Assembly: GCA_944391445.1 (NCBI GenBank)
Contig: CALXTL010000011.1
Location: forward strand, 1 to 64,000
Source of the DNA: an uncultured Alphaproteobacteria bacterium
GTDB lineage: Bacteria; Pseudomonadota; Alphaproteobacteria; RF32; CAG-239
Length of the DNA: 64,000 bases
Direction of reading: 5' to 3'
How positions within the stretch are numbered: position 1 is the stretch's first letter; each line of letters begins with the position of its first letter. Below the pieces are notes generated by a model that had not been told where the DNA came from, did not search any database, and was given only the letters and a program-made list of their open reading frames with translations. Below are positions 44,101 to 53,355 of the stretch, piece by piece. The position numbers were made by a program, and so were the translations under genes.

Positions 44101-44120
44101 AGCCTCCGCTTCGGGAGGCT
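44101..44120. terminator. Bidirectional terminator
   Basis: AGCCTCC (44101-44107) / GGAGGCT (44114-44120), with A tract before and T tract after, ends the glycosyltransferase unit (+) and the convergent lipoprotein gene (-). Confidence 0.85.
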
Positions 44121-44131
44121 TTTTTATTTTT

Positions 44132-44773
44132 TCACATACCAAGACTGAGCGTCAAAATCGGAAACATTTTATCACGCGAACCAAAATGTGAAAACACGAT
44201 GTTTCCGGAATCACGAACTGTCAGCAAAGATTTAAAAGGTTTTGCTTCAGACTGGTTTTCAAAAGAATAGCGGTAAAAATCCTGATCCGTATCATTAACC
44301 AATAAAAACGACTTCGTTTGCCATGGATATTTCTTTATTTTCAACACACCGTCTTCAGCTTCGGAAATCCGTACCAAATCCAACTCAGGAAAAAGCTCGG
44401 CAATTTGTTTTTCCGTCAATTCCCGCACGCCGAATGTCCCGTCTTCATAAAAAGCTTCAAAAAACTTAAGATTCGCACGATTATAACCGATCAAACGACC
44501 TTGATAAATAAATTCATAATTTGTCGGCATAAACAAAGGAGCTTCTTTATCTGCCCGATATTCAGAATAACTGCCGCTTCCGGAAGAAACAGTTTTGCTG
44601 AACACGATTCTGTCTTCGCTCATCCCGCCGTTGTTCCAACAACCGGCCGTCGGAGAATAAACAACCTGCGACCCTTCGGTAACGGCATTTTCCGAAAAAG
44701 CCGGATTAATCTCATAATCTTTGCCGCAGCCTGCTGCCAGCAGAATAATTCCCAAAACTGTCCAAATCTTCAT
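44132..44773 (-). CDS. Putative lipoprotein of unknown function
   Basis: This 213-residue protein has a lipoprotein signal ending in the lipobox LAAGC (Cys16). The mature part has a beta-rich look (RIVFSKTVSSGSGSYSEYRAD, FLLVNDTDQDFYRYSF) and no domain I recognise. The ATG at 44773 has a GGAGG Shine-Dalgarno. It diverges from the exported nitroreductase gene. Confidence 0.7.
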   Translation of the reverse strand: MKIWTVLGIILLAAGCGKDYEINPAFSENAVTEGSQVVYSPTAGCWNNGGMSEDRIVFSKTVSSGSGSYSEYRADKEAPLFMPTNYEFIYQGRLIGYNRANLKFFEAFYEDGTFGVRELTEKQIAELFPELDLVRISEAEDGVLKIKKYPWQTKSFLLVNDTDQDFYRYSFENQSEAKPFKSLLTVRDSGNIVFSHFGSRDKMFPILTLSLGM

Positions 44774-44896
44774 GCCAACCTCCGTTAAATACATTTTATC
44801 GACAGCCTAATCCAAAAAATAAAAACCGGCAAGTCCTAAATGACAACCCGCCGTTGGCAAATTCATCCGACAGACAACCGCTGGCGAAAATTTATT

Positions 44897-44925
44897 TTGA
44901 CAAAGGCTATTCCCGTTTTTATGCT
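44897..44925 (+). promoter_or_regulatory. Promoter of the exported nitroreductase gene
   Basis: TTGACA (44897-44902) and TATGCT (44920-44925) are 17 nt apart, 65 nt upstream of the ATG at 44990. Confidence 0.6.
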
Positions 44926-44989
44926 GAAAATAATTCGAGGCTCAAATAAGACGCCGCGGATATTTACCTTGATAACGAAAGGAAGACAA

Positions 44990-45595
44990 ATGAAAAAAAT
45001 ACTCTTGCTGACCTTTTTTTGTCTGAGTTATGCGACAGCTCAGGCCAAAGACATTGCTCTGCCTCGTCCTGAGACAAGCGGTGGCATGCCATTGATGGAA
45101 GCTGTGGCCGCGCGGCGCACGCACCGCGAATTTTCACCACGGCGGCTGGAAACACAAACCTTATCTAATCTGTTGTGGACAGCCTGGGGCATTTCTTCGA
45201 CGGACGGCAAACGAACGATTCCCACCGCGCGAAACCAGCAAAATTTTGACGTTTATGTTTTACTGGATGACGGATCCTATATTTACGATGCCCAAAACAA
45301 TCAGTTGCGCCAAATCGGTGATAAAGATCTGCGTCCGCTGGCGGCAACCAGTCAGAACTTTGTCAAAACCGCGCCGCTGACTCTTGTTTTTGTCGCGCCT
45401 AAAGACACATCCGGACATAATTACGCTGCGCTTCACGCCGGCTCGGCTTATCAAAATGTCGGCCTGTTTTGCGCGGCATTCGGCCTGAACAACGTGGTCC
45501 GCGGTCTGATTGATTATGATGCCTTGCATGAAGCGCTCGGCCTGTCTGCCGAGCAGGAAGTTATCACTTCACAGACGATTGGCTACCCTCAATAG
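44990..45595 (+). CDS. Exported SagB/nitroreductase-family protein
   Basis: This 201-residue protein joins a signal peptide (about 1-19, ending AQA) to an FMN nitroreductase fold. The SagB-like start is LMEAVAARRTHREFSPRRL...LSNLLWTAWGIS, and the later GSAYQNVGLFCAAFGLNNVVRG block is the second family landmark. The location outside the cytoplasm is unusual for an FMN nitroreductase; the physiological substrate is unknown. The ATG at 44990 has a GGAAG Shine-Dalgarno and a promoter 65 nt upstream, which rules out the longer frame. A terminator shared with the convergent flavodoxin gene follows. Confidence 0.83.
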   Translation: MKKILLLTFFCLSYATAQAKDIALPRPETSGGMPLMEAVAARRTHREFSPRRLETQTLSNLLWTAWGISSTDGKRTIPTARNQQNFDVYVLLDDGSYIYDAQNNQLRQIGDKDLRPLAATSQNFVKTAPLTLVFVAPKDTSGHNYAALHAGSAYQNVGLFCAAFGLNNVVRGLIDYDALHEALGLSAEQEVITSQTIGYPQ

Positions 45596-45607
45596 CGCAA
45601 ATAAAAA

Positions 45608-45633
45608 AGCCCCGGAAAATTAAGGCCGGGGCT
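45608..45633. terminator. Bidirectional terminator between nitroreductase and flavodoxin genes
   Basis: AGCCCCGG (45608-45615) / CCGGGGCT (45626-45633), flanked by A and T tracts, serves both convergent genes. Confidence 0.85.
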
Positions 45634-45649
45634 TTTTATCTTATCATTG

Positions 45650-46282
45650 CTACTTCATTTCCGCAGCAACCGCATTAATCCAGATGCTGATCTTATTATC
45701 TTCCGCCTGCCGATACTTGTCGGAAAGATTATTAAAGGAAGCTCCTTTCAAAATTTTGGCATTTTGCGCATGCGCGGCAAAATCCTCAAAAAACGTACCG
45801 GCATTGCTGCCCTGCGTGGAAAAAGGAACAACCTTTTTCCCTTGGAAGTCAGCCACTTGCAAGAAAGAAAATACCGGCGTTGCCACCGTATACCACCAAA
45901 CCGGTGCGCCGACAAAAACAACGTCATAAGCCGAAAAATCCGGAAATTCGCCAACCAACGCCGGATAAGAAGACTTTTTCACCTGCTGTTTCAAAGTCAG
46001 ATAAAACCACGGTGACGTGTCTATCTTTTCCAGCGTTTTAATTTCATATATATCACCGCCGGTTTTATCTTTGATTTTCTCGGCAATTTCTTTGGTATGT
46101 CCGCTTAAAGAATAATAAACGACCAAAACCTTACCAAGCGACTGATCCACGGCAACCGCAGGCCCCTCATATTGAGACATCTCTTTTTTGTTTTTCTGTG
46201 CCACACGATAAAGGTGTATGCCGCTTCCCACAAGAGAAACCGCCACCAAAGCCGCAATTGTATATAACAAATATTTCAACAT
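45650..46282 (-). CDS. Membrane-anchored flavodoxin
   Basis: This 210-residue protein has an N-terminal transmembrane anchor (about 4-22, LLYTIAALVAVSLVGSG) followed by a flavodoxin domain. The FMN phosphate loop is YYSLSGHTKEIAEKI, and the isoalloxazine loops are APVWWYTVATP and STQGSNAGTFFEDF. The ATG at 46282 has an AGGAGG Shine-Dalgarno. The domain's side of the membrane is not certain. It is convergent with the exported nitroreductase, a possible partner. Confidence 0.85.
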   Translation of the reverse strand: MLKYLLYTIAALVAVSLVGSGIHLYRVAQKNKKEMSQYEGPAVAVDQSLGKVLVVYYSLSGHTKEIAEKIKDKTGGDIYEIKTLEKIDTSPWFYLTLKQQVKKSSYPALVGEFPDFSAYDVVFVGAPVWWYTVATPVFSFLQVADFQGKKVVPFSTQGSNAGTFFEDFAAHAQNAKILKGASFNNLSDKYRQAEDNKISIWINAVAAEMK

Positions 46283-46429
46283 ATGCCTTTCCTCCTGATT
46301 TTTTGATTCTAAACCCTGGTCAGCGAATGTCAAGCCTTCAGACATACCCGTCAAGAAGATATTGCATCTCTTGAGAGAACATCATATAATAGACGACAAA
46401 TAAACATGCCGGAAGGAGGGCTTAACCAG

Positions 46430-46963
46430 ATGAATCCTGTTCATATTTTTTATTACAGCCGCAAAAAACTTGGCCTGTACCTATGCTTCAACATCATTTT
46501 GCTGACTTTGGCCGTTTTATTTACATTGACGATTTTTCCCGAATACCCGGTTGTCTACTATTTTGCCATCGGCAGCTGTCTGCTGTCGGTCACCGGCGCG
46601 CTGATTGTCTTTCTGCTGCCGTTGCGGCTGGCCGTCATTTCGCCGCAAGATATTAAGATTGACCGCGGTGCCCCGTTGCCATGGAAAGCCGTCCGCCGCA
46701 TTCATAAACTGCAAATCGGCCGCGGCCTGTTTACAAAAACGATTCTCAGGCTTGAAACAGGTCGGCTCGGACATTATCACATGAATCTGATGCAGCGTCT
46801 CACACGCAACAGCCAGTTTGGTGCTTTTTCAATTCCGTTATATGCCATGAATGCCGAAGCTGCCCGTGATATTGAAAAAATCATTCGGCGCTATCACGCC
46901 GCCGTCGTACCGCCGGCACGCAAAGCCAAATCAGCACACGGACGCAAAAAAGCGGAAAAATAA
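46430..46963 (+). CDS. Membrane protein with PH-like cytoplasmic domain
   Basis: This 177-residue protein has two N-terminal transmembrane helices (about 13-35 and 40-64) and a C-terminal region that resembles bacterial PH-like domains (LRLAVISPQDIKIDRGAPLPWKAVRRIHKL...IPLYAMNAEAARDIEKII), with a basic tail. Function unknown. The ATG at 46430 has a GGAGGG Shine-Dalgarno. Confidence 0.65.
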   Translation: MNPVHIFYYSRKKLGLYLCFNIILLTLAVLFTLTIFPEYPVVYYFAIGSCLLSVTGALIVFLLPLRLAVISPQDIKIDRGAPLPWKAVRRIHKLQIGRGLFTKTILRLETGRLGHYHMNLMQRLTRNSQFGAFSIPLYAMNAEAARDIEKIIRRYHAAVVPPARKAKSAHGRKKAEK

Positions 46964-47051
46964 TTTTTCGCCATTGTTGCCGACCCTGCCGCCAGAACTA
47001 TTAAAACTAAAACTGAAAATCGTTTGTCTCAAAACAGACAAAATATTCATT

Positions 47052-47903
47052 TTACCTGCGCCTTTGTAGGAAGTCTTTGATTTTATCCAGCTGATTTTTG
47101 GCATCATACCGTCCCAGCTCATACATCTGCTTCACTAAATCAAGATTTTGTTCCATTTTTCCAACCTTGATAAAGCGACTTGGCCGCAACACCAAAATTT
47201 CTCCGGACTGTTCCTTAGCGCACACATAATCAAGCTCGGCATTATACATCAGGTGCCGATTGCGCACGGCTTCCACAAAGCGTGGATATTTACGGTAAAC
47301 GAATGCAGAAAGCCATGCCAGAGAATTGGGCTTCTTGCGATATCCGGCTGGCCGCGTCAAAACAACAATATTTCGCGCATACCCCATTTGTTCAAAAGCC
47401 GCCAGCGGAATGCTGTCGGCAATGCCGCCGTCCAAAAGCTTTTTGCCGTTAATTTCGACTATTTGGGAAACAAGCGGCAACGAGGCCGACGCGCGCAGAT
47501 AATCAATCTCGGCCAACATATCGTGGCACTGGATATATTCAGCTTTCCCGCTTTCCAAATTGGAACATGTCACATAAAAAGCGATTCCAGATTTTTTAAA
47601 AGCTTCATAATCATAAGGATCAAGCTTTTCAGGCAAATCATGATAACAAAATTGCGTATCGACAATATTGCCGCTTTTCAGCCAGGATTTAAAACTCATA
47701 AAGCGATAATCGTTGCCATATTTCAAATTATAGCGAATGCTCCGCCCCTGTTGCAAGGAAGCATAAGAACAGCCGTGAATGGCACCGGCAGAAACGCCGA
47801 TCACGCCGTCGGTCAAAATATTATGCTCCAATAAGACATCCAAAACCCCGGCGGTATAAATACCGCGTTTTGCGCCGCCTTCCAAAACAAGCCCTGTTTT
47901 CAT
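47052..47903 (-). CDS. Patatin-like phospholipase
   Basis: This 283-residue lipid hydrolase of the patatin family has the oxyanion-type start LVLEGGAKRGIYTAGVLD, the nucleophile serine in GVSAGA and the catalytic aspartate in LLDGGIADSIP. It would release fatty acids from phospholipids in the cytoplasm. The ATG at 47903 has a GGAGTGG Shine-Dalgarno; a further upstream start would run into the regulatory palindrome. It diverges from the flavin reductase-rubredoxin gene. Confidence 0.9.
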   Translation of the reverse strand: MKTGLVLEGGAKRGIYTAGVLDVLLEHNILTDGVIGVSAGAIHGCSYASLQQGRSIRYNLKYGNDYRFMSFKSWLKSGNIVDTQFCYHDLPEKLDPYDYEAFKKSGIAFYVTCSNLESGKAEYIQCHDMLAEIDYLRASASLPLVSQIVEINGKKLLDGGIADSIPLAAFEQMGYARNIVVLTRPAGYRKKPNSLAWLSAFVYRKYPRFVEAVRNRHLMYNAELDYVCAKEQSGEILVLRPSRFIKVGKMEQNLDLVKQMYELGRYDAKNQLDKIKDFLQRRR

Positions 47904-47970
47904 ATTTTCCACTCCGTTCAGATAAGAACGACCAATAAATTTAATCATTTACATCTTATAATATCATTTT

Positions 47971-47990
47971 ATTAACATATATATGTTAAT
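47971..47990. promoter_or_regulatory. Perfect 20-bp palindrome, candidate operator
   Basis: ATTAACATAT/ATATGTTAAT is a perfect 20-bp palindrome in the gap between the divergent patatin and flavin reductase-rubredoxin genes, 36 nt before the latter's ATG. Its length and symmetry fit a dimeric repressor site. No T run follows, so a terminator is unlikely. Confidence 0.65.
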
Positions 47991-48026
47991 ATTCTGCCAA
48001 CATAACAATTATTCGGGAGAAATACC

Positions 48027-48734
48027 ATGCAAGAAGATGTCTTATTCCAAATCACCAACGGTCTGTATGTTATTTCCGCCCGTCATAAAGACAAACCGGA
48101 AATCTGCGCCGGCGCAGTGGTTGATGCGCTGAGCCAGGTTGGCATCAAGCCGAACCTTTTGATGCTTTCCTGCATGAACAGCGGCTATACCAAAGAATGT
48201 ATAGAAAAAAGCGGCGAATTTGCTGTTTCAATTCTGCCGCAGGATATTGATCCGTTTATTGTGGCTAATTTCGGCTTTCAAAGCAGCCGCAATGTTGATA
48301 AATGGGCCAATGTAAATAAAATTGAAAAAGAAGGCCTGCCGTTCATTCCTGAATCTTTGGGAAAAATAAGGGCAAAAGTCGTTAACACTCTGCGCTATGA
48401 ATGCAACACCATATTCATTGCCGAAATCACCGATGCCTTTGATTATCGCGACGCCGAACCATTAACTTATCGCGATTACCACCAGGGATTCAAACAGCAA
48501 GTCATGACGGCTTTTTCAAACCGCCAACCGGCACCGGCAAAAGAAACCGCGACACAGCCCCCTGCCACCACAGCGGCAAAAGAGCCGCCGCAGAATGCGG
48601 AAATAAAGGAAAAACATTGGGTCTGCACCGTCTGCGGCTATGTTTACGACGGCGACATCCCTTTTGAAGACTTGCCGGATGACTGGCTTTGCCCCCTCTG
48701 CGGCGTTGGCAAAGAATTTTTTGAACAGAGATAA
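48027..48734 (+). CDS. Flavin reductase-like / rubredoxin fusion (high-molecular-weight rubredoxin type)
   Basis: This 235-residue protein joins an N-terminal FMN-binding flavin reductase domain (about 1-160: [37 protein letters not shown]) to a C-terminal rubredoxin. The four iron ligands are C200, C203, C222 and C225 ([24 protein letters not shown]), after a Pro/Ala linker. In strict anaerobes (Moorella Hrb) such fusions pass electrons from NADH to flavodiiron proteins that remove O2 or NO. It has a GGGAG Shine-Dalgarno and a candidate operator upstream. Confidence 0.88.
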   Translation: MQEDVLFQITNGLYVISARHKDKPEICAGAVVDALSQVGIKPNLLMLSCMNSGYTKECIEKSGEFAVSILPQDIDPFIVANFGFQSSRNVDKWANVNKIEKEGLPFIPESLGKIRAKVVNTLRYECNTIFIAEITDAFDYRDAEPLTYRDYHQGFKQQVMTAFSNRQPAPAKETATQPPATTAAKEPPQNAEIKEKHWVCTVCGYVYDGDIPFEDLPDDWLCPLCGVGKEFFEQR

Positions 48735-48753
48735 ACGGAGAGCTAAAAAATTA

Positions 48754-49662
48754 TCAGGACAAAAGTTTTTTGAAAAAATATTTAATCTTTTTCAAAAAAA
48801 GCAGCAAAATTAAAAAATAAAATTTCGGATGCTGATGATAGGAGCGTGTATATGTCAAAAATTTGCTTTTATCATAAACATAGCGGTTTTTGACATTAAA
48901 CATACGCGGCAAAACATATCTTTTCAGCACATCCCATTTTGCCCTTTCAAAAACTTTCGGATCCAAAATTCCGGCCTGCAGATAAGGCTGATAAAAAGAC
49001 AAATAATTCTGGATAAACACTTCTGCCAGATTATACCCGCCGGCGGTCGAAGGACGAAGCATCGTACAAAACTGTCGTTCATCCACAACCGCAGTCTGTT
49101 TGTCGGCCAACATTTTTAACAAAGCATAGACTTGCGACAACTGCGAAGATGCCTTTTGCCGCATGCCTTCAAGATATGCTTTATCTTCCTGCCAAAGACC
49201 AAACCCGCCGATCCAGGTTGAAAGAAATGAAACATGCTCAACAAATTCATTAAAACCACAAGTAAAAATTTGGCGGTTTTTATATGTGTTTTCAAAAAAC
49301 AAAACCGGCTTCTCTGCGGCCAGAGCCTCCACCAAAGCGACCATATTTTCCAAAGAATCAGGAAGATAGCAAAGCGTATCATTACATAGTTTTAAAAACA
49401 TTCCTCTGCCGCGGGACAGTGCTAAAGAAAAATTTTCATCACAACAATTATATTCATTACAAAAATAGCGGATTTTATCGCCATACTTGGCAACAAAAAC
49501 GGCCGCCACATTCCTTGTCTGGTCAGAAGAACAATTATCGGAAATAACAATCTCAACTTTGTCCGTTTCCTGAAAAATTTTTTGTGAGACAAGACTGTTC
49601 AGCGATTCCTTAAGAATCTCTGCCCGGTTATACGTCGGAATACAAACAGATAAGGTTATCAT
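48754..49662 (-). CDS. Family 2 glycosyltransferase
   Basis: This 302-residue GT2 enzyme has LSVCIPTYNRAEILKESLNSL at the N-terminus and the nucleotide-sugar site VISDNCSSDQT. It is the last gene of the polysaccharide operon in transcription order, 19 bp after the acyltransferase, and its 3' end converges on the rubredoxin fusion with only 19 bp between and no obvious terminator. The C-terminus is basic and hydrophobic (FYFLILLLFLKKIKYFFKK), a likely membrane-associating helix. Confidence 0.85.
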   Translation of the reverse strand: MITLSVCIPTYNRAEILKESLNSLVSQKIFQETDKVEIVISDNCSSDQTRNVAAVFVAKYGDKIRYFCNEYNCCDENFSLALSRGRGMFLKLCNDTLCYLPDSLENMVALVEALAAEKPVLFFENTYKNRQIFTCGFNEFVEHVSFLSTWIGGFGLWQEDKAYLEGMRQKASSQLSQVYALLKMLADKQTAVVDERQFCTMLRPSTAGGYNLAEVFIQNYLSFYQPYLQAGILDPKVFERAKWDVLKRYVLPRMFNVKNRYVYDKSKFLTYTRSYHQHPKFYFLILLLFLKKIKYFFKKLLS

Positions 49663-49681
49663 TTCTGCTTCTTCCTCTCAC

Positions 49682-50512
49682 TCAAACAAAGAAATTACTG
49701 TCTTCATGTCCCCATGTGATGTTGCGCTTGACAATTCTTGCCGGATTACCGGCAATCACACAATGCGGTTCATCAAAAGACTTCGTTACGATAGAATTAC
49801 GTCCAACGATGCAGTCATCAGGAATATGGCATCCTTTCAATATAACAGTTGATAACGTCAGCCAAACATGATTCCCAATCATAACAGCAGATTTTGGCTT
49901 ATTAATAATTTCCTTTGTTTCCAAATTATAAATAGGATGTGTATCGCTATTTTGCAAAAGAACCCCATGCGCAAACATACAATTATCGCCGATAATAATT
50001 TTCCCATTGGAATGATGATTCCAAAGTGTTAAATATTCTGCCGACAAATTTTTCCCTATTTTAATTGTCGCATTATGAGAAAAAATATTGTTAAAATTTG
50101 CCCCGTTAATAATATGCAAGCCTTCATTTATATTAATTTTTTCGGTTTTAATAGCACCGTTATTACCAAAACATTTAATAACAACAGAGCCGTTCACAAA
50201 CAAAGATTTAAAATAAATATTATTGTTGTCTCCATCTATTTCTATATGTACTTTGCCCGGACAGGGAATTTTGTTAATATAAACACGATTCCCCTGACCC
50301 TTGATTAAGATAAATATATTTTGGCTCTCCCCCTCGGAAATATTAATACTATTTCCTTCACGACCAATAACAACAGGCTTCTCCTTTACCGCCAAAGGCG
50401 CAGTCAGCATTTGTAACCGATATTTATCTATTTTTTCTTGATAATGCGCTTTTCTTTTACCACAAGAAAACTTATAAAATAAACAATAACGCCAATATGA
50501 CAATTTATTCAT
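49682..50512 (-). CDS. Hexapeptide-repeat acyltransferase
   Basis: This 276-residue protein of the left-handed beta-helix family has hexapeptide-like repeats from about residue 50 (GDNNNIYF, GNNGAIKT), and the active-site region AHGVLLQNSDTHPIYNL with a conserved DTHP, then GNHVWLTLSTVILKGCHIPDDCIVG and IAGNPARIV. It resembles sugar O- or N-acetyltransferases. It overlaps the upstream glycosyltransferase by 4 bp and lies in the AT-rich stretch of the operon. Confidence 0.85.
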   Translation of the reverse strand: MNKLSYWRYCLFYKFSCGKRKAHYQEKIDKYRLQMLTAPLAVKEKPVVIGREGNSINISEGESQNIFILIKGQGNRVYINKIPCPGKVHIEIDGDNNNIYFKSLFVNGSVVIKCFGNNGAIKTEKININEGLHIINGANFNNIFSHNATIKIGKNLSAEYLTLWNHHSNGKIIIGDNCMFAHGVLLQNSDTHPIYNLETKEIINKPKSAVMIGNHVWLTLSTVILKGCHIPDDCIVGRNSIVTKSFDEPHCVIAGNPARIVKRNITWGHEDSNFFV

Positions 50513-51627
50513 TTTTTTACACCCAAAAGAATTTTTACACCAAGCAAATGTAGATACTTCAATTTTATAAAAGGAACTTTGATCGTTTCATTTTTTATAG
50601 AAAATACTTTTTGCCAAAATGTATATTTTTGTAATTTTAAAGTTTTATTCAACGTGTCAAGCGACAAATCTTTTGATTGCGAATAAAGAAAACGTTCATA
50701 TATAGGCTGAACAAACTCTGGAAGGACTTGTTTTTCAAACAAAACAGAAATAAACAAAGGGAACGGATAATCTTGCTGAACAGATTTTTTAACAATAACA
50801 GAATACATTAAAAAAATCATTTCCAACAGGCCTGTCCATATACTTTCGCGCTTATCTCCTCTTAAAACATCCGTATACAGCTTAACCCAATTAATTGCTT
50901 GCTCCAAAGACAAAGAATTCTCATCTTTAAATAAATCTCGGTTAATATGTTGTCGAACAAATACAGCTTCAGCATCTGCTATTAAAACAACCTTCCCTTT
51001 TTCACAAAATTGCATATAAAGAAATATATCATCCACCTTACCATATATATCATTCATAGGCACCCTGTTTTTTAAGATTTCAGTCTTATAAACCACGGCA
51101 GGTGTGCAAGGAGATATTTTAGGCCAAGGATAAGTTTCTGCACGAATGTTGTTAATGGCAAATTCTTTTTTGCTCTGTAACAATAAAAATGCATTTGACA
51201 ACGGATACGGATGCTTAAACCTCTCCGGCCTAATATTAGGATCGGTGGGTACATCCGTTGAAGAAAACAGAGTATATGAATAAGTCACTGCTGACAAGCC
51301 ATTGAAATTATTCAATACATACAAAACTTTTTCAAAAAATTCAGGATGTATCAAATTATCATCATGAAAATGAATAACCCATGTTTTTTGGGCAAGCTCC
51401 TGGGCTTTATAAAAATTTCCGTATTTGCCAAAAGTTTTAACATAACAAACACCTTTTTTTGCATATTGTTTTACAATTTCTTCCGTATTGTCAGAACTTT
51501 CATTATCAAGAACAGTAATACGTGGTATAAAAATTGTCTGCTTTAGCAAACACTCTATTGTCTCTGAGACAAAAAAAGATCGGTTATGCGTCATTATAAA
51601 AATATCAATATCATCTATTGTGTACAT
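50509..51627 (-). CDS. Family 2 glycosyltransferase
   Basis: This 372-residue GT2 enzyme has IDIFIMTHNRSFFVSETIECLL and the nucleotide site ITVLDNESSDNTEEIV, with a HFHDDNLIHPEFF metal site. It overlaps the radical SAM gene end by 17 bp and the acyltransferase start by 4 bp, so the genes are tightly coupled. Donor and acceptor are unknown. Confidence 0.83.
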   Translation of the reverse strand: MYTIDDIDIFIMTHNRSFFVSETIECLLKQTIFIPRITVLDNESSDNTEEIVKQYAKKGVCYVKTFGKYGNFYKAQELAQKTWVIHFHDDNLIHPEFFEKVLYVLNNFNGLSAVTYSYTLFSSTDVPTDPNIRPERFKHPYPLSNAFLLLQSKKEFAINNIRAETYPWPKISPCTPAVVYKTEILKNRVPMNDIYGKVDDIFLYMQFCEKGKVVLIADAEAVFVRQHINRDLFKDENSLSLEQAINWVKLYTDVLRGDKRESIWTGLLEMIFLMYSVIVKKSVQQDYPFPLFISVLFEKQVLPEFVQPIYERFLYSQSKDLSLDTLNKTLKLQKYTFWQKVFSIKNETIKVPFIKLKYLHLLGVKILLGVKK

Positions 51628-52645
51628 AAGTATCCTCTCTAAAAACTAAATGTTTTAAAATCTTAGTACCATAATCATCTATATTATCGTTACAATCAAA
51701 AGTTGGTAAAAGGCATTTCTTACACATTTCATAATCATTTTTCTTTTTAGAGGCCAAATCGATCCAAAATTTATGCAATAAATCACTATTCCATACTTGC
51801 TTTAAAGATGTTGTGGTAAGATTGCCAAAAATAAGTTTTCTTTTCCAATCCGCACAACAAGCGGTAACATCGCCGTCAGCATTTATAACTAATGAATAAA
51901 ATGGGAAGGGACAAATTATAACCTGTTTAACTGTTTGCCCATGAGTACCTACATTTTTTTGCAGCTCAAAATAGTCATTTAGCTCATTAAAATCAGACCA
52001 CAACGGTATAATATGATCAATAAATATCCGATCACAAATATCCCCAAATATTTTAAAAAATTTATTTTTATCCTTTTCCGTCGGAACAGCAATATCAACT
52101 GTTTTAATATAAATTTCTGCTTTTCCTCGACAACGCTCATACAAATCTCGAATATTATCAATAAATTTATCAAAATTGATATTAGTGTTTGCTATGTCTT
52201 CATACCTTTTTTGAGAAATAGCTTCAATTGAAATTCTAATTCTGTTAATCCCGGAATCTGCTAAATTCTGATTCAATTTAGCATTTAAACAACTGCCATT
52301 TGTTATTGTCTCTATCCAATCAGCAACCTTTGCCTCTTTTGCATACCGAACCATCTTACAAAAATCTGGATTAAGCAAAGGCTCACCCTGACCATTAATG
52401 CGTAAAACTTTTAATTTATCTGGAAATTCTTTAATATCGTTAATTATTTTACAAAATAACGTATAAGACATCATTTGTTTAATATAATTTTGCCTTTCAC
52501 GCGTAAATTGCATGGCACAGAATTTACACCTAAAATTACATAAATTACAAGGATCGACTGCCAACATGTAAGGCGTTGCCAATGGGATAACATCTTGTAA
52601 AACATGTCTTTTTTCATTGACTATATTTTTATATATTGCTTTCAT
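51611..52645 (-). CDS. Radical SAM/SPASM enzyme in polysaccharide operon
   Basis: This 344-residue protein has the radical SAM cluster motif C36-x3-C40-x2-C43 (CNFRCKFC), preceded by VDPCN, then the glycine-rich INGQGEPLLN. Its C-terminal SPASM-type cysteines (CPFPFYSLVINADGDVTACCADW; MCKKCLLPTFDC) hold auxiliary Fe-S clusters. SPASM enzymes include peptide modifiers and sugar dehydrogenases such as BtrN. Its location among nonulosonate, deacetylase and formyltransferase genes suggests action on a sugar nucleotide or glycolipid, but the substrate is not known. The ATG at 52645 is chosen over a TTG 14 codons upstream. Confidence 0.8.
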   Translation of the reverse strand: MKAIYKNIVNEKRHVLQDVIPLATPYMLAVDPCNLCNFRCKFCAMQFTRERQNYIKQMMSYTLFCKIINDIKEFPDKLKVLRINGQGEPLLNPDFCKMVRYAKEAKVADWIETITNGSCLNAKLNQNLADSGINRIRISIEAISQKRYEDIANTNINFDKFIDNIRDLYERCRGKAEIYIKTVDIAVPTEKDKNKFFKIFGDICDRIFIDHIIPLWSDFNELNDYFELQKNVGTHGQTVKQVIICPFPFYSLVINADGDVTACCADWKRKLIFGNLTTTSLKQVWNSDLLHKFWIDLASKKKNDYEMCKKCLLPTFDCNDNIDDYGTKILKHLVFREDTYVHNR

Positions 52646-52695
52646 TTTTATACTCTCAGTATTTTCAACACAAAACTTTTTTTGCAAAACATTAT

Positions 52696-53355
52696 CTAAT
52701 TCTCAATTAATTTCAGCAACCGAAACGCTTCCGCGTAAATAACACCAGCTTGTGACCCTCGTAATCGGGCTAACGCTTCAACATTTTCATAACTACGTGG
52801 AAATGGAGGCTTCGCAAGTTGAGAAGCATAAATACTCAAAAGATCTTTTTTACGTTGGAAATAAGCACTAATATTAATAAAATAGTTTGGGCTAAAGGTC
52901 TCTCTTGAGAAATCAGTTTCAGACAAAGTTTCATACATTAGAACCTTATAAATAGATGGATAACGAAACGTTTTAGTACACGAAAAAGCTGCGTCAAAAA
53001 TAATTCTGTGATCACTGTGAACATCAGCATAAAAAGGCAAATAAACAATGTTTGGATTAAACTTATTAAAAATATCACTTATATATTGTATAATAGTTGG
53101 AATATCGTTATATGACAGTTTTGTTGTTGGCAAATTAAGTTCATACAAATAATCAAAGCCATATTCCCTCTTAACAGTTTTGATTTCTTCTGATCGCGCC
53201 GAAACAAATTCCTTTGAAAATCCATTGTCAGGAATTATTCCTGTCACAAAAATACATGCCAATTCATCTCCCATATCCTTATGACGAAGCAATGTTCCCC
53301 CTACGCCCAATGTCTCATCATCAGGATGCGGAGCAACAATTATTACCTTATTCAT
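52696..53355 (-). CDS. PIG-L family deacetylase
   Basis: This 219-residue zinc deacetylase has VAPHPDDETLGVGGT (His10-Pro-Asp12-Asp13 metal/catalytic site) and the second zinc-ligand block PFYADVHSDHRIIFDAA. The family removes N-acetyl groups from GlcNAc-type sugars. It overlaps the formyltransferase stop by 4 bp (ATGA), so deacetylation and formylation may act in sequence on the same amino group. Confidence 0.87.
   Translation of the reverse strand: MNKVIIVAPHPDDETLGVGGTLLRHKDMGDELACIFVTGIIPDNGFSKEFVSARSEEIKTVKREYGFDYLYELNLPTTKLSYNDIPTIIQYISDIFNKFNPNIVYLPFYADVHSDHRIIFDAAFSCTKTFRYPSIYKVLMYETLSETDFSRETFSPNYFINISAYFQRKKDLLSIYASQLAKPPFPRSYENVEALARLRGSQAGVIYAEAFRLLKLIEN

Noticed and set aside
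47023..47042. Hairpin TTTGTCT/AGACAAA as terminator between the PH-like and patatin genes
   Set aside because: Neither side is followed by a proper T run, so it is at most a weak terminator.
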